Positions 5,176 through 5,238 of a DNA stretch of 5,238 nt are shown here, piece by piece. Each line of letters begins with the position of its first letter. Within the stretch, counting starts at the first letter, position 1. The notes under the pieces are model-generated. The model had not been told where the DNA came from. It searched no databases and saw only the letters and a program-made list of their open reading frames with translations. Source of the stretch: Sediminibacterium sp. (GTDB lineage: Bacteria; Bacteroidota; Bacteroidia; Chitinophagales; Chitinophagaceae); the NCBI GenBank assembly GCA_028288645.1, contig JAQBNJ010000378.1, positions 1-5,238 on the forward strand. Direction: 5' to 3'. Made by a program: the position numbers and the translations under genes.

Positions 5176-5238
5176 TTACGGCATTATGATCAACGACTTG
5201 CTTCCCGTAATCTCAACAAGCTCCAAATCAAATATCAG
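5176..5238 (-). CDS. Probable FKBP-type peptidyl-prolyl cis-trans isomerase, C-terminal fragment
   Basis: Only the last 20 codons and a TAA stop (5176-5178) are inside the window; the gene enters from the right edge on the minus strand. The visible residues begin LIFDLELVEI and end SLIIMP. The pattern L-(I/V)-F-D-x-E-L-(L/V)-x-I is the last beta-strand of FKBP-type isomerases, which speed cis-trans isomerisation of prolyl bonds during protein folding. The ten residues after this strand make a short hydrophobic tail of unknown meaning. The fragment is short, so the family call rests on this one motif. Its 3' end is followed after 5 bp by repeat element F. Confidence 0.65.
   Translation of the reverse strand: MIFDLELVEITGSKSLIIMP

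Overview
The window reads as a stretch of a Bacteroidota chromosome, most likely from the Chitinophagaceae or a neighbouring family. This is an inference from several signs. No start codon has a Shine-Dalgarno sequence and several sit behind A-rich leaders. A -33 TTG / -7 TAnn(n)TTTG type promoter lies in front of the one complete plus-strand gene. The gene content is ordinary for that phylum, and the intergenic DNA is filled with degenerate short repeats. All genes are housekeeping or envelope genes. I see no phage, IS, CRISPR, tRNA or rRNA.

Layout: the 3' end of prmC (release-factor glutamine methyltransferase, +) enters at the left edge. It converges on exbD and exbB (both -), a proton-channel pair of the TonB-energising type transcribed exbB then exbD. 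Next, still on the minus strand, are a complete SPFH/band 7 membrane protein gene and a complete pepT (peptidase T, M20 family). A divergent plus-strand gene follows. It encodes a 184-residue multi-pass membrane protein I do not recognise, and it ends at a strong intrinsic terminator. The last 63 bases are the 3' end of a minus-strand gene that looks like an FKBP-type peptidyl-prolyl isomerase.

The unusual part lies between the genes. All six intergenic gaps contain an element built from heptanucleotide (7-bp period) repeats, usually 5-6 heptads per arm. The arms are in inverted orientation around a unique core, about 68-165 bp in total. There are three unit families, and neighbouring elements share a family: elements A and B use (A/G)TTA(A/G)TA, C and D use AANNNNG, E and F use GTTTGT(G/A/T). 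In B, C and F the two arms are near-perfect inverted copies (28/31, 36/42 and 30/33 matches). An arm sits at or within a few bases of the stop codon of all six genes whose 3' ends are well placed to show it. In exbD and pepT the arm supplies the stop codon and the last three residues. Element F wraps the intrinsic terminator, and element B splits the exbB-exbD pair. The coding genes are conventional; these heptad palindromes are the candidate undescribed system.
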